Below are positions 1 through 9,031 of a stretch of DNA of 64,000 nt, piece after piece. The stretch spans positions 62,001-126,000 of the forward strand of contig NZ_JACIBC010000005.1 in NCBI RefSeq assembly GCF_014195095.1, given 5' to 3'. Within the stretch, counting starts at the first letter, position 1; every line of letters begins with the position of its first letter. Below the pieces are notes generated by a model. It ran no database searches. It worked only from the letters and a program-made list of their open reading frames with translations, and was not told the DNA's origin. The DNA is from Rhizobium sp. BK602. GTDB lineage: Bacteria > Pseudomonadota > Alphaproteobacteria > Rhizobiales > Rhizobiaceae. A program made the position numbers and the translations under genes.

Positions 1-386
1 GCGCCGCCAAAGTAGCGACCGAACTGACATCCTTCCGCAACGCCATGTATCACGCGCTGACCGGCGAGAACATCGACGGCAGGAAGGCGGCCGAATGGGG
101 CTTCGTCAACGAGTCCCTTCCGCTGGCGCAGTTGAAGGCACGGGTGACCGATGTTGCCAATATCCTGCTGCAGAAGAACCCCGTCGCGCTCAAGGCCACC
201 AAGGACGCCATTCGCCGCGTGCGGGAGATGACCTACGACAATGCCGAGGACTACCTCGTCCGCGCCCAGGAAGCGGCCAACAGCTATGACAACGAGGGAC
301 GCAAGGAAGGTATCAAGCAGTTCATCGACGACAAGACCTACAAGCCCGGTCTTGGCGCCTATGACAAGTCCAAGCATCAGGCCTGA
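1..386 (+). CDS. ech: Feruloyl-CoA (p-hydroxycinnamoyl-CoA) hydratase/lyase, 3' part only
   Basis: C-terminal part of a crotonase-fold enzyme whose start lies left of the window; the reading frame is open from base 3. The family hydrates and then cleaves feruloyl-CoA to vanillin and acetyl-CoA in the cytoplasm. The visible end carries the hallmarks of this subfamily rather than of a beta-oxidation hydratase: a TGENIDGRKAAEWGFVNES stretch, the late LLQKNPVALKATKDA helix and the ending QFIDDKTYKPGLGAYDKS. The NDP-forming acyl-CoA synthetase starts 13 bases after the stop, fitting a two-gene hydroxycinnamate operon. The catalytic N-terminal half cannot be inspected, so the exact substrate is inferred. 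Confidence 0.85.
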   Translation, partial: AAKVATELTSFRNAMYHALTGENIDGRKAAEWGFVNESLPLAQLKARVTDVANILLQKNPVALKATKDAIRRVREMTYDNAEDYLVRAQEAANSYDNEGRKEGIKQFIDDKTYKPGLGAYDKSKHQA

Positions 387-399
387 GGAGTGCCCTATC

Positions 400-2556
400 A
401 TGACGCTCGAGACCACTAGCGCGCACCCATCGCTTCTCCCCAACAGTTCGATGGAACGGTTGCTACGCCCGAGATCGGTGGCGATCGTCGGCGCCTCCGA
501 CAAGCCCGGCGCGCTTGGCGCCTCGGTGCTCTCGAACCTCGATCGCTGCGGCTACGCCGGCGCCATTCACCTCATAAACCCCAAACGGACCGAGATCGGC
601 GGACGGCCCTGCCTCGCCTCGATCGACGACCTGCCGGACGGGGTGGATGCGGCGGTTCTGGCCGTTCCGCGCGCAGCCGTACTTCCCTCCATCGAGGCGC
701 TCGCCCGCCGCCGCGTCGGCGCGGCCGTCATCTTTTCGGCGGGCTTTGCCGAGGGTGGCGAGGAAGGATTGGCCGATCAACGCGAGATCACCCGCATAGC
801 AGCCGAAGTGGGAATGGTGATCGAGGGGCCGAACTGCCTCGGCATGGTCAACCATGTTGACCGCATCCCCCTGACCTTCATCGAAACCGCCTCAGAGGAA
901 CTGGGCGCCGGTCCGGGCATTGCGATCGTGTCGCAGAGCGGTGCCATGGCTGCCGTCCTCGGCGTGACCTTCGCCAGCCGCGATCTGGGCCTTTCCTATT
1001 CCATTTCGACCGGCAATGAAGCCGCAAGCGGCGTCGAAGACTATGTAGAATTTCTCGTGGAGGACGCCGCCACCCGGGTCATCGCGATGATCGTCGAACA
1101 GTTCCGCAAGCCCGCCCGCTTCCTTGCGGCGGCACGCAAGGCATATGCTAGGGGAAAGCGGATCGTCCTTCTTCATCCCGGCCGGAGCAGCGCGGCACGT
1201 GATTCCGCCGCAACCCACACCGGCGCCATGGCCGGCGACTATCAGGTCATGCGCGCCAAGGTCGCGCGTGCTGGCGTCATTCTGGCCGAGACACTTGAGG
1301 AACTCGGCGATATCGCCGAAATCGCCCTGCGCTGCCCCGTACTTCCCGCCGGAGGCCCCGCTGTGCTTGGCGAATCCGGTGCATTCAAGGCGCTGACACT
1401 CGACCTGTGCGAAGAACTGGGGCTCGACCTTCCTCCGATCAACGATGAGACCGCGCCAGCGCTGCGCGCCGTCCTGCCACCCTTCGTCGGCGTCAGCAAT
1501 CCGCTGGATCTGACCGCACAGGGCCTTGTCGAGCCGGACCTTTACGACAGAACGCTAACCGCCCTCTTCGACGATACCCGTTTTGCCAGCATTGTCGCCT
1601 GCATCATCCAGACCGATCCGGTGACGTCAGCCATCAAACTGCCGCCAATCCTGAAAGCGGTGCGCGAGCGCAAGCCGGCAAAACCGCTGATCTTTGCCGG
1701 GCTCGATGAGGGAGCCCCCATCCCGGCGGACTATATCGCGCAATTGCGTGCGCTCGGCATCGTCTATTTCCCATCGACCGAACGCGCCTTCCGAGCGCTG
1801 AAGCGCATCGACGAATTCGCGGCTCGCGACATCACCACCCGCACCGCAGCTCCGATCGCGATTGCCGGTCTTCCCCCGCAAGGAGGGGTCATTCCCGAAT
1901 ATCGGGCCAAGCAAATCCTGGCGCCACTCGGAATTCCCTTTCCTGAAGGCCGCCTGGCAACGACCCTTGAACAAGCCCTCGCCGCAGCAGCCGCGATTGG
2001 GTATCCGGTGGTGCTGAAGGCACAATCGCCCGATCTCAGCCACAAGAGCGATGCGGGCGGCGTCGTTGTCGGATTGGTGGACGCAGCCAGCCTCAAGGAG
2101 GGCTGGGCAGAGCTGCACGCCGACGTCGCGCGTCATCGCCCAGGCCTAGCCCTGGACGGCGTGCTGGTCGAAGCCATGGGCAAACGCGGCATCGAACTGA
2201 TCATCGGCGCGCGCAACGATCCGGATTGGGGGCCTGTGATCCTCGCGGGTTTCGGCGGCGTTACGGCGGAGATCCTCGGAGATGTCCGTATTCTGACGCC
2301 CGATCTGCCCGATGACGCCATCATCCGCGAACTATATCGGCTGAAGAACGCGCCCTTGCTGCGCGGTTTCCGCGGCGCGCCGGCGCTTGACGTGAGCGCC
2401 GCCGCCCGCATCATCGCCACGCTCGGCCGACTGCTGCTGGCTGAACCGGCGATCCGGGAAATAGACCTCAATCCTGTCGTGATCTATCCCGACGGCGAAG
2501 GTGCGGTGGCACTGGATGCCTTGATGCTGACCGCACCCGAGCTCAGCCAAGCCTGA
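400..2556 (+). CDS. NDP-forming acyl-CoA synthetase, probable feruloyl-CoA synthetase (FerA type)
   Basis: About 718 aa. Order: N-terminal CoA-binding Rossmann domain (SVAIVGASDKPGALGAS), the two succinyl-CoA-ligase-like domains with the conserved phospho-His loop THTGAMAG near residue 270, then a C-terminal ATP-grasp domain (YPVVLKAQSPDLSHKSDAGGV). The family makes acyl-CoA from acid, CoA and ATP with ADP as product. The FerA enzymes of sphingomonads are of this type, and the gene directly follows a feruloyl-CoA hydratase/lyase, so ferulate or coumarate is the likely substrate. I chose the ATG at 400 because GAGGAG lies ten bases upstream; the frame is open further upstream but would overlap ech. 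Substrate is inferred from context. Confidence 0.85.
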   Translation: MTLETTSAHPSLLPNSSMERLLRPRSVAIVGASDKPGALGASVLSNLDRCGYAGAIHLINPKRTEIGGRPCLASIDDLPDGVDAAVLAVPRAAVLPSIEALARRRVGAAVIFSAGFAEGGEEGLADQREITRIAAEVGMVIEGPNCLGMVNHVDRIPLTFIETASEELGAGPGIAIVSQSGAMAAVLGVTFASRDLGLSYSISTGNEAASGVEDYVEFLVEDAATRVIAMIVEQFRKPARFLAAARKAYARGKRIVLLHPGRSSAARDSAATHTGAMAGDYQVMRAKVARAGVILAETLEELGDIAEIALRCPVLPAGGPAVLGESGAFKALTLDLCEELGLDLPPINDETAPALRAVLPPFVGVSNPLDLTAQGLVEPDLYDRTLTALFDDTRFASIVACIIQTDPVTSAIKLPPILKAVRERKPAKPLIFAGLDEGAPIPADYIAQLRALGIVYFPSTERAFRALKRIDEFAARDITTRTAAPIAIAGLPPQGGVIPEYRAKQILAPLGIPFPEGRLATTLEQALAAAAAIGYPVVLKAQSPDLSHKSDAGGVVVGLVDAASLKEGWAELHADVARHRPGLALDGVLVEAMGKRGIELIIGARNDPDWGPVILAGFGGVTAEILGDVRILTPDLPDDAIIRELYRLKNAPLLRGFRGAPALDVSAAARIIATLGRLLLAEPAIREIDLNPVVIYPDGEGAVALDALMLTAPELSQA

Positions 2557-2619
2557 GCTGCAAAGCCTGCTCGTTCGAAATCTGATCACGGCCGGTCTGT
2601 ATAACTTGGCTGGTTTTCC

Positions 2620-2754
2620 GATAGCTCGTTCCGTCTGGCGAAATCGCAATAGGTCGCGGGGAGAGAAGCCGGTTTTTTTCTTGAAGACGTCGCTGAAATA
2701 GGTGGGTTCCCTCGCAATCAGTCTAAATACCCGACATTTTTCCGCGCGGTCGTT
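2620..2754 (-). pseudogene. Remnant of an AraC-family regulator C-terminus
   Basis: Read on the minus strand, this noncoding stretch translates to KCRVFRLIAREPTYFSDVF followed by KKKTGFSPRDLLRFR, which is the second helix-turn-helix and the end of an AraC/XylS DNA-binding domain. An in-frame TGA lies just upstream and no N-terminal part precedes it, so this is a fragment. It sits immediately behind the ferulate genes and may be what is left of their regulator. The rest of the 2557-2987 gap is relatively AT-rich toward its right end and probably holds the promoter of the ankyrin gene; I see nothing else in it. Confidence 0.6.
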
Positions 2755-2987
2755 TCAACATTGTAATATCGACCATCCCTATTGTATTTCAGGAATGAAG
2801 CTCGCGCTCTATTGCGTCTCCAGCCCGGTTATTCTTGCCGTAGGTTGAATAACCACACCAGAAACACCTTAAAACTGTAAGCATAAAAGCTAACATTTGC
2901 GCGATTTCTTGCTTATGACGACGTATTCGTGATACGTTGCACATTCCTTCGCACCGGTGAGGCCGTCCTGTTGGACGGAGGTATGCG

Positions 2988-3578
2988 ATGAGGGTCGTCA
3001 GCGGATTGATAGCATGCCTTCTACTCTGGACGCCGCTCGTCTATGCAGGGCCGCTGCATGACGCCGTCCGGACCGGCGATCGGGAGCGTGTTGCCCAATT
3101 GATCGCGAGCGGCATCGATATCGCCGCCCCGAACGAGTCCGGTGAACCGCCCCTGCTCATTGCCGCGCTCGCTGGGCAGAAGGATATAGTCGCAATGCTG
3201 CTGGAAAACGGCGCCGATATCGAATGCCGCAACAAAGGCGGCCTTACCGCACTGCACGCGGCCGCCTACGCTGGACATCTCGACGTGGTCGAGCTGCTGG
3301 TGTCGAAAGGCGCGAAAGTCAATGACGATAAGAACTTCTATCATATGTCGCCGCTGCATGCTGCGGCAGAAGAAGGACAAGCCGATGTGGTGGCCTTCCT
3401 GGTAGAGCACAAGGCCGACCTGGAAGCGAAGGAGCGTAACGGCTACACGCCGTTGACCCAGGCTGGATGGCGGTCCCACTGGGATACCGTCGGACTGCTG
3501 CTGAAAGCCGGAGCGATCTGCCAGAAGGCTGATCTCGTCGGCGACTGGCTCTTTGCCGAATGCACCAAGCGCCAGTAG
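2988..3578 (+). CDS. Exported ankyrin-repeat protein
   Basis: 196 aa. Residues 1-20 form a Sec signal peptide (MRVVSGLIACLLLWTPLVYA, cleavage after YA). The rest is four to five ankyrin repeats with the usual helix starts, for example GEPPLLIAALAGQKDIVAML, GLTALHAAAYAGHLDVVELL and MSPLHAAAEEGQADVVAFL, followed by a short tail with two Cys. Ankyrin repeats bind partner proteins; the signal peptide places this one in the periplasm or outside. A GGAGG precedes the start codon. The next gene, 36 bases downstream, is another small exported protein, so the two may be co-transcribed. The partner is unknown. Confidence 0.85.
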   Translation: MRVVSGLIACLLLWTPLVYAGPLHDAVRTGDRERVAQLIASGIDIAAPNESGEPPLLIAALAGQKDIVAMLLENGADIECRNKGGLTALHAAAYAGHLDVVELLVSKGAKVNDDKNFYHMSPLHAAAEEGQADVVAFLVEHKADLEAKERNGYTPLTQAGWRSHWDTVGLLLKAGAICQKADLVGDWLFAECTKRQ

Positions 3579-3614
3579 CACCGCTTTCACTGCCCGCAGA
3601 GGGAGGACCGATAC

Positions 3615-4124
3615 ATGTCTCGCAAACAGACAGGAGCAGCCGCGCTGATCCTTGCAGGCCTGGCAATCGCCTTTGCCGCGCCGGTCTGTGCCGAAGAGCC
3701 GGTCAATACCGGCTATTTCGGTGACGTCGCGATCAAGGGATACGATCCCGTGGCATATTTCACCGAAAACAGGGCCGTAGAAGGGTCGGCAGCCTATTCG
3801 CACCGCTGGCTGGGTGCCGAATGGCATTTCGCCAGCGCGAGGAATCGCGACCTGTTCATCGCCGATCCCGGCAAATACGCGCCGCAATACGGCGGCTATT
3901 GCGCAGACGGCGTTTCGTTCGGCACGGTGACCACCAATATCGATCCCAATGCCTGGCGCATCATCGATGGCAAGCTGTATTTGAGCTACGATCCGGGCGC
4001 CGCCGACGGCTTCGAGAAAAAGCCGACAAAGGTCGTCGACTCCAAGAAACACTGGTCGGAAGTCCAGAACACGTTGATTTCGGAAAAAATGCAAAAGGAC
4101 TGGCAGCACACGCCGGCAGACTGA
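3615..4124 (+). CDS. Exported YHS-domain protein
   Basis: 169 aa with a signal peptide (RKQTGAAALILAGLAIAFAA, cleavage near VCAEE). The mature part is a YHS domain: IKGYDPVAYF, then EWHFASARNRDLFIADPGKY and PQYGGYCADGVS. YHS domains occur in metal-handling proteins, and exported versions like this are common in Alphaproteobacteria without a known role. The gene follows the ankyrin gene on the same strand with a GGAGG before its ATG. It ends two bases before the stop of the convergent cyclase gene. Family assignment is clear; function is not. Confidence 0.85.
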   Translation: MSRKQTGAAALILAGLAIAFAAPVCAEEPVNTGYFGDVAIKGYDPVAYFTENRAVEGSAAYSHRWLGAEWHFASARNRDLFIADPGKYAPQYGGYCADGVSFGTVTTNIDPNAWRIIDGKLYLSYDPGAADGFEKKPTKVVDSKKHWSEVQNTLISEKMQKDWQHTPAD

Positions 4125-4126
4125 CC

Positions 4127-6328
4127 TCACGGCGCCGGCGAAAAGAACATCAGCGCCTGCGGGGTCACGTGGACATATTGGGCGTCGCCGGCATCCCTGT
4201 TCCGGTAGACCTGCCCACAGACCATGCGGTCCAGGAAATAGCCGCTAAACCGCTCGCACAGCCTGTTTCCCTTCACGTCAACCGTGCCGGTAATATTGGT
4301 ATTGGCGCTCCTGTAGGCGGTGTTGCCTGCCTTGTCAAAATACTGGACGAAGGCCGTTCCGTTCTTGTGTTTTCCGGCCCAGGTCTTTCCGTCGATTAGA
4401 TCGCGCAGCGCCTTCTCGTCGAGCTGATCGGCGTCGTTCCCGACAAATCCGAAAGGCCATGCCGGAATGCCCGCGGCCTTCAGCCCGGTCAGGTGATGTT
4501 CCAGTTCGGCTGGACGCCAGTAGTCGTAGAGATATCCGTAATAGGTGAGATTGCTTTCGGGAAAGAGCTCTAGAAGCTTCGTCTTTTCCGCCGCGCTCCG
4601 CACCCGGTCGCCATCAAACCCATAAGCCGCCGTCAGATATTCGCGCGCCGGTTCGGCGTTCGGCAATGCGTCGCGCGCCGCTTCTATGAGCGGGACGGCA
4701 CGCCTATTGTCCCGCACCGTGTAGAGAACGATGCCCGCCAGCAGCTGGAAGCTCGGCGATGGCGACGGATCGAGCCTGAGCGCCCGGTCGATCTCGGCAA
4801 TGGCGCCATCGTGGTTTCCCGTTTGGGACAGGATCAGCGCCAGGTTACCCGCAGCTTCCGCGCTGTTCGGCTGGGCCGTCACGGCCCGGTTTGCCGACTC
4901 TCGGGCTTCAGCCTCCCTGCCATCGACCAGCTGCAGCAAGGCGAGCACGGTATGAGCACGCGCATTGTTCGGGTCAAGCTTCAGCGCCTGCCCCGCAGCA
5001 TCATAGGCGATCTTGCGCGCCACCGCCGCCGACCAGAGAAAATTATAGTCGTTACGCCAGACGTCGACCGCCACGCGTGCGATCCCGGCATGCGCGTCGG
5101 CAAAATTCGGATCGAGGTCGATCGCCTTCTGGTAATAGGAAAGCGTCCGTCGATAGGTCTCCACGTCGCTGTAGAGCAGCCCTTCGTGCTCCGCCCGCAT
5201 GTAATAGTCGTAGGCTTCGAGATTATCGCTCGGGATCTTCTCGATCTGCGTGCGCTCGCCTTCGTTGAGCTCCACCTTCAGCGCCGAGATGATCTTGCCG
5301 GTCACATCGTCCTGAATTGCAAAAAGATCGGCATATTGCCGATCGTAGCGTTCTCCCCACATGGAGAGCCCTGTCAGCGCGTCGATCAGTTTCACGTTGA
5401 TCCGCAACTGCGGCCCCGCCCGCTGCAGCGTGCCTTCGAGCAGATAGTGCACGCCGAGTTCCGCCGCCACCTCCTTGGTCTTGCCCATGTCGCCCTTCAA
5501 CGCAAAGACCGAATGCCTGGCAATGACAAAAAGCCCCGACACCTTCGAAAGTTCGGTAATCAGATCGTCCGTCAGACCTTCGGCCAGATGGTCCTGTTCT
5601 GAATCGCCGCTGACATTGATGAAAGGAAGGACGGCGACCGAAGGCTTGTCTGGCAGGGGATAGGCGAAGCGGCGGACGAACGCCGGCGTCTCGCCGATGT
5701 CCAGCCTGTGCCAGAGGTAAGCGCCGCCGCCGGCGATCAGGCATAGTGCGATGGCAAGGACCGCACCGCGACGCACCCGCTTGGACAATTGCGGAAACCG
5801 GCGGGCCATGGCTGGATCGAAAACGACCCTGTAGACCCGGATCGGCTCGGCAATGCTCCTGACTTTCTGCCGCCCGAGCGAAATAAAACCGGCATCGATC
5901 TTCGTCTTCACCTGATCATAGGTCGTGCCGGAGATGGCGATGCCGCCCGGTTCGGCCAGCGTCTGCATGCGATCGGCGATGTTTACGCCATCGCCGTGAA
6001 TATCTTCGTCCTCGACGATAATATCGCCGAGATTAACCCCGATGCGGAACCGCAGCGGCATGGCGTCGCCAGAGGCGGATTTCTGTCTCGCCTTCTCCCG
6101 CTGGATCGCGATCGCGCACTGCAAGGCATCGACGACGCTATGAAATTCTACGAGCAGGCCGTCGCCCATCGTCTTTACCAGCCGACCGTGATGTTCGGCG
6201 ATTCTGGGCTTGATGAGTTCATCCAGGTCGGCATTAAAGCTGCGGCGCGCCGCTTCCTCGTCGATCTGGCTCAGGCGGCTGTAGCCTGCGACGTCAGCGA
6301 TCAGAATTGCTGCAAGACGGCGCTCCAT
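4127..6328 (-). CDS. Class III adenylate/guanylate cyclase with TolB-like and TPR domains
   Basis: 733 aa. Residues 1-165 are the class III catalytic domain: metal-binding ILIADVAGYSRLS, then LVKTMGDGLLVEF and the GDGVNIADRMQTLAEPGG stretch containing the Asn and Arg used in catalysis. A single membrane segment follows near residues 190-206 (GAVLAIALCLIAGGGAYLW). After it comes a TolB/FlgO-like region (KPSVAVLPFINVSGDSEQDH) and several TPR repeats (AIDLDPNFADAHAGIARVA). Rhizobia carry many such cyclases with different sensor tails. It probably makes cAMP in the cytoplasm, while the C-terminal part faces the periplasm or a partner. The catalytic residues look intact. The trigger is unknown. 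Confidence 0.9.
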   Translation of the reverse strand: MERRLAAILIADVAGYSRLSQIDEEAARRSFNADLDELIKPRIAEHHGRLVKTMGDGLLVEFHSVVDALQCAIAIQREKARQKSASGDAMPLRFRIGVNLGDIIVEDEDIHGDGVNIADRMQTLAEPGGIAISGTTYDQVKTKIDAGFISLGRQKVRSIAEPIRVYRVVFDPAMARRFPQLSKRVRRGAVLAIALCLIAGGGAYLWHRLDIGETPAFVRRFAYPLPDKPSVAVLPFINVSGDSEQDHLAEGLTDDLITELSKVSGLFVIARHSVFALKGDMGKTKEVAAELGVHYLLEGTLQRAGPQLRINVKLIDALTGLSMWGERYDRQYADLFAIQDDVTGKIISALKVELNEGERTQIEKIPSDNLEAYDYYMRAEHEGLLYSDVETYRRTLSYYQKAIDLDPNFADAHAGIARVAVDVWRNDYNFLWSAAVARKIAYDAAGQALKLDPNNARAHTVLALLQLVDGREAEARESANRAVTAQPNSAEAAGNLALILSQTGNHDGAIAEIDRALRLDPSPSPSFQLLAGIVLYTVRDNRRAVPLIEAARDALPNAEPAREYLTAAYGFDGDRVRSAAEKTKLLELFPESNLTYYGYLYDYWRPAELEHHLTGLKAAGIPAWPFGFVGNDADQLDEKALRDLIDGKTWAGKHKNGTAFVQYFDKAGNTAYRSANTNITGTVDVKGNRLCERFSGYFLDRMVCGQVYRNRDAGDAQYVHVTPQALMFFSPAP

Positions 6329-6778
6329 GCCTCTCCCCGCTGACGGCGATGGCCCCTGCAGCGCATCTTACCGCAGGTCGACTGGCGAAGCCATTGGTCG
6401 AGGACCATCCGGAGTAGTCGACACGCAGCTGCGCGTTGGGGAATGGATGGAGGCCATGAGCAACGCAGACGACCTCTCCACCTCATCCATGAGACCGAGC
6501 CTGACAGGCGTCACACGCCGATCGATTTGGCATTGAGAGACAGGGCAAATCATCGATGAAAATTTCGGATCCAGGACTTGTCGTCATATCCGGCCTTGCG
6601 AAAGCCCTGGCCAGAGCGGTTCAGCGTTTCACAAATTCGCTGAACCGTTCTGGCCTAATGTTTTGACGCAATTCCGGACGGAAAACCGCTGCGCACTTTT
6701 CCTGGAATTGCCCTGACCGCGAGATTTATTCTTAGCCGGCATATCCCAGGGGCAGATCCGTCGATCTGCTGCAACGCT
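6329..6778. other. Intergenic region between cyclase and amine oxidase genes
   Basis: 450 bases without a convincing gene. The left part must hold the cyclase promoter; I could not pick a confident -35/-10 pair. The right part holds the RIME-like palindromic element listed separately, which lies downstream of the amine oxidase stop codon. Short open frames here have no starts or composition that set them apart from chance. Confidence 0.6.
6610..6711. repeat. RIME-like palindromic intergenic element, copy 1
   Basis: Two consecutive inverted repeats. The first has 17-base arms with one mismatch (6610-6626 and 6638-6654, arm sequence GCCAGAGCGGTTCAGCG). The second runs from GCAATTCCGGACGG at 6668 to TTTTCCTGGAATTGC ending at 6711. 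The CCGGACGGAAAA...CACTTTTCCTGG core is typical of the Rhizobium-specific intergenic mosaic elements (RIME). A related copy lies at 49191-49294. Such elements are transcribed structural repeats, usually between genes; here the element follows the amine oxidase gene. Confidence 0.65.
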
Positions 6779-8767
6779 TTACGTGTGGCAGCAGGAACCG
6801 CTTCCGATTTTTTCGGGCGACTGCGGCAGGCGATTGTCGATGCTGTGCCCGTTTGCCTCCGGCGGCAGGTCCATGGCGATGTTGGAAGCGAAGAAACCGT
6901 TCGGTTTCAACGTGAAGCCGGCATATTCCACCGGCATGATCGGAAAATCCTCGGGCTTGCAGACATGGGTATGACCGAAGGAATGCCAAAGCACGACATC
7001 CGCATTGTCGATTTCGCGGTTCTGCATCACGTAGCGCGGCAGGCCGTCGCCGCCGGCATGCACGTTCGGATAGTCGCCGCTCGCATATTTCTCGCTGGCA
7101 TCGAAGGCGGTGACCCAGATGTGTTTCTTGGCAAAGCCGCCGCGCTGGGCAACGGTGGACTCCGGCTGAGCAAGCATGACCGGCGACGGCATGACGACGA
7201 TCTTGTAGCCCGGCGCCTTGCCGACGCTGTTCTGGATATTGGGGTTGGAGACTTTCCAATAGCGGCCGGTCTCGCCATTGGCGAGCGCGGGTGAATCCAG
7301 TTCACGCTTCAGCACACGCGTCCTGGTGTCGAACACATTGCCGTAGGGATTGTCGTCGCCCCAGGGGCGCGGCACGAAATCATGCTCCGTCACGGTGTTG
7401 CCGCCGCCATCGATATCCATGTGCAGGCGCGCGTTGAAGAAATGCTGGTGGGTCGGGCCGCCGAGATTGTCATCGACCATGCCGCCCCAGGGATAGGTCT
7501 CGCCGGTCGCCACTGCCGCCGTCTGGATGATGCCGGTGAGCTTGGCCTCGAGCTGGATCGTGCCGTCCTGGTAGAGATACCAGTAGAAGCCGTAGTCGTA
7601 ATTGCCGACGGTCGCGAAGAAGGAAATGACCAGGCGGCGCGAACGGCGCACTTCGAAAATGCCGTTGCGGAATTCGTAATGCTTCCAGAGGATGCCGTAA
7701 TCCTCCTCATGCATGCAAATGGCGTTCTTCATGGTGAAGGGCTGGCCGAGATCGTCCGCTGCCGGCACGTCGAAATAATGGATATGGCCAAGGCAGTCGC
7801 AGCCGAGTTCCAAGCTATTGGCCAATCGGCCCAGGCCATATTCGCCAGCATCGAAGGCGCTTTTCCAATAGTGGTTCGCGGTCGGATCGGCATAGGGCAC
7901 GACCATTTCGGTGACGCTGGCCCGGAATACGACCGGCCGCAGCCTGCCCTGATCCTTGATGCCAAGCTCATGCAGAACCAGGCCCTCGCGCGGCGTGAAG
8001 CCGACGCGGAAACTCCAGTTCTGCCATTCGACTTTCCAGCCGTCGACGGTAAAGCTCGGCCCTTGCGGCTGGACGATGTGCAGGGGCTTGAGATCGGGGC
8101 GGGTTTCCGGGAAGGTCTCGCGGCCATAGTTGCGCTTCTTCCTCGGGACCGGAATGATCTTTTCGTCATCGACGAGATCGACCACCCGGTTGGCGATCAG
8201 GTCGACCACCGCCACAACGCCTTCGATCGGATGCGCATAGCCATTGTCCCGGATATCCTCGCGCCAATAGGAGACGGCGCGGACGATGCGCTTGCCCTTC
8301 TCGAAATCGCGGCCGAAATAGCCGGAGGAGAATGGATCGATCTGGATGAGCGGAATATCCTCGTCGGTGACGCCGCGCTTCTTGACTGCGGCGATCCAGC
8401 GCGGATCGGATTTGACGGTGCCTTCGACGGTTTCGAATTCGCACAGCATGACCGGCGGCTGACCGTAAGGAAGCTGATCGAGCGGCAGCCGCTCGTAGGA
8501 GGCGACCTCCCCCGAGGTGAGATCGACGATACCCTCGAAAGTCTCGCCATTGCCGATGTCCATTGCCAGAATGAAAGCCAGGCGCGGCAACGTGCCGCCC
8601 AGGCGATGCGCGGCGAGATCCGCCTTGGTCGGCTCCTCCAGCCGAACGATTGGAAACCGGACGGTCGGCGCGAGCTTCCGGCTATCCCTGAGAAGGGCAA
8701 CGGCGGAAGCAATCTCGGCAAGGCTGAGAGGATCGAGCGGATGAGTGACTGTAACAACGGCGTCCAT
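6779..8767 (-). CDS. Copper-containing primary-amine oxidase
   Basis: 662 aa, the normal length for bacterial copper amine oxidases such as phenylethylamine and histamine oxidases. The topaquinone-forming Tyr is about residue 390 in TVGNYDYGFYWYL. The proposed catalytic Asp is in VVPYADPT. Copper ligands are the two His of THQHFFNARLH and the late HTH of SFGHTHVCKPEDFP. The enzyme oxidises a primary amine to the aldehyde with release of ammonia and H2O2. No signal peptide is visible, so it is probably cytoplasmic. AAAAGG precedes the ATG. Upstream on the same strand lie a 57-aa membrane peptide and an APC permease, which suggests import and oxidation of one amine. Which amine cannot be told from the sequence. 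Confidence 0.93.
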   Translation of the reverse strand: MDAVVTVTHPLDPLSLAEIASAVALLRDSRKLAPTVRFPIVRLEEPTKADLAAHRLGGTLPRLAFILAMDIGNGETFEGIVDLTSGEVASYERLPLDQLPYGQPPVMLCEFETVEGTVKSDPRWIAAVKKRGVTDEDIPLIQIDPFSSGYFGRDFEKGKRIVRAVSYWREDIRDNGYAHPIEGVVAVVDLIANRVVDLVDDEKIIPVPRKKRNYGRETFPETRPDLKPLHIVQPQGPSFTVDGWKVEWQNWSFRVGFTPREGLVLHELGIKDQGRLRPVVFRASVTEMVVPYADPTANHYWKSAFDAGEYGLGRLANSLELGCDCLGHIHYFDVPAADDLGQPFTMKNAICMHEEDYGILWKHYEFRNGIFEVRRSRRLVISFFATVGNYDYGFYWYLYQDGTIQLEAKLTGIIQTAAVATGETYPWGGMVDDNLGGPTHQHFFNARLHMDIDGGGNTVTEHDFVPRPWGDDNPYGNVFDTRTRVLKRELDSPALANGETGRYWKVSNPNIQNSVGKAPGYKIVVMPSPVMLAQPESTVAQRGGFAKKHIWVTAFDASEKYASGDYPNVHAGGDGLPRYVMQNREIDNADVVLWHSFGHTHVCKPEDFPIMPVEYAGFTLKPNGFFASNIAMDLPPEANGHSIDNRLPQSPEKIGSGSCCHT

Positions 8768-8823
8768 GGATATACCTTTTTTACTTTGGCCTCTCGGTTT
8801 CGGGGCCTCGCAATTTCGGGAAG

Positions 8824-8845
8824 GCGACGCGCCATCGCGCGTCGC
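8824..8845 (-). promoter_or_regulatory. Intercistronic hairpin upstream of the amine oxidase gene
   Basis: Perfect 9-bp inverted repeat GCGACGCGC / GCGCGTCGC with a four-base loop, located between the stop of the small membrane peptide gene (8858) and the amine oxidase start (8767). No T-run follows on the minus strand, so it is more likely an mRNA processing or stability element than a simple terminator. Confidence 0.45.
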
Positions 8846-8857
8846 AGGCTGTCGTGA

Positions 8858-9031
8858 TCAGGATCGGCTGGAGCAGATCTGCGTCTCGACCGTCATCGGA
8901 CCGCGATGGATGCAGAACACCGAGCAGAAAGCGTGTGTCTCGACGGCAACCAGCAATGTTGCGACGGTGAGGATCGCGACGACGAGAGCCAGAAGCCGAT
9001 CGACCGGTTCAAGTTCGGCAATCGCGCTCAT
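8858..9031 (-). CDS. 57-aa single-span membrane peptide, translationally coupled to the permease
   Basis: The ATG overlaps the stop codon of the APC permease as ATGA at 9028-9031, a classic coupling arrangement. The peptide has a short charged N-terminus (MSAIAELEPVDR), one hydrophobic helix (LLALVVAILTVATLLVAV) and a tail with three Cys. I recognise no family. Position between a permease and an amine oxidase suggests a small subunit or stabiliser of the permease. Support is the overlap, the clean membrane helix and the absence of any competing gene; nothing else confirms it. Confidence 0.6.
   Translation of the reverse strand: MSAIAELEPVDRLLALVVAILTVATLLVAVETHAFCSVFCIHRGPMTVETQICSSRS

Noticed and set aside
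7382..8857. 491-codon frame opposite the amine oxidase gene
   Set aside because: Antisense shadow; the amine oxidase has all copper and topaquinone residues on the other strand.
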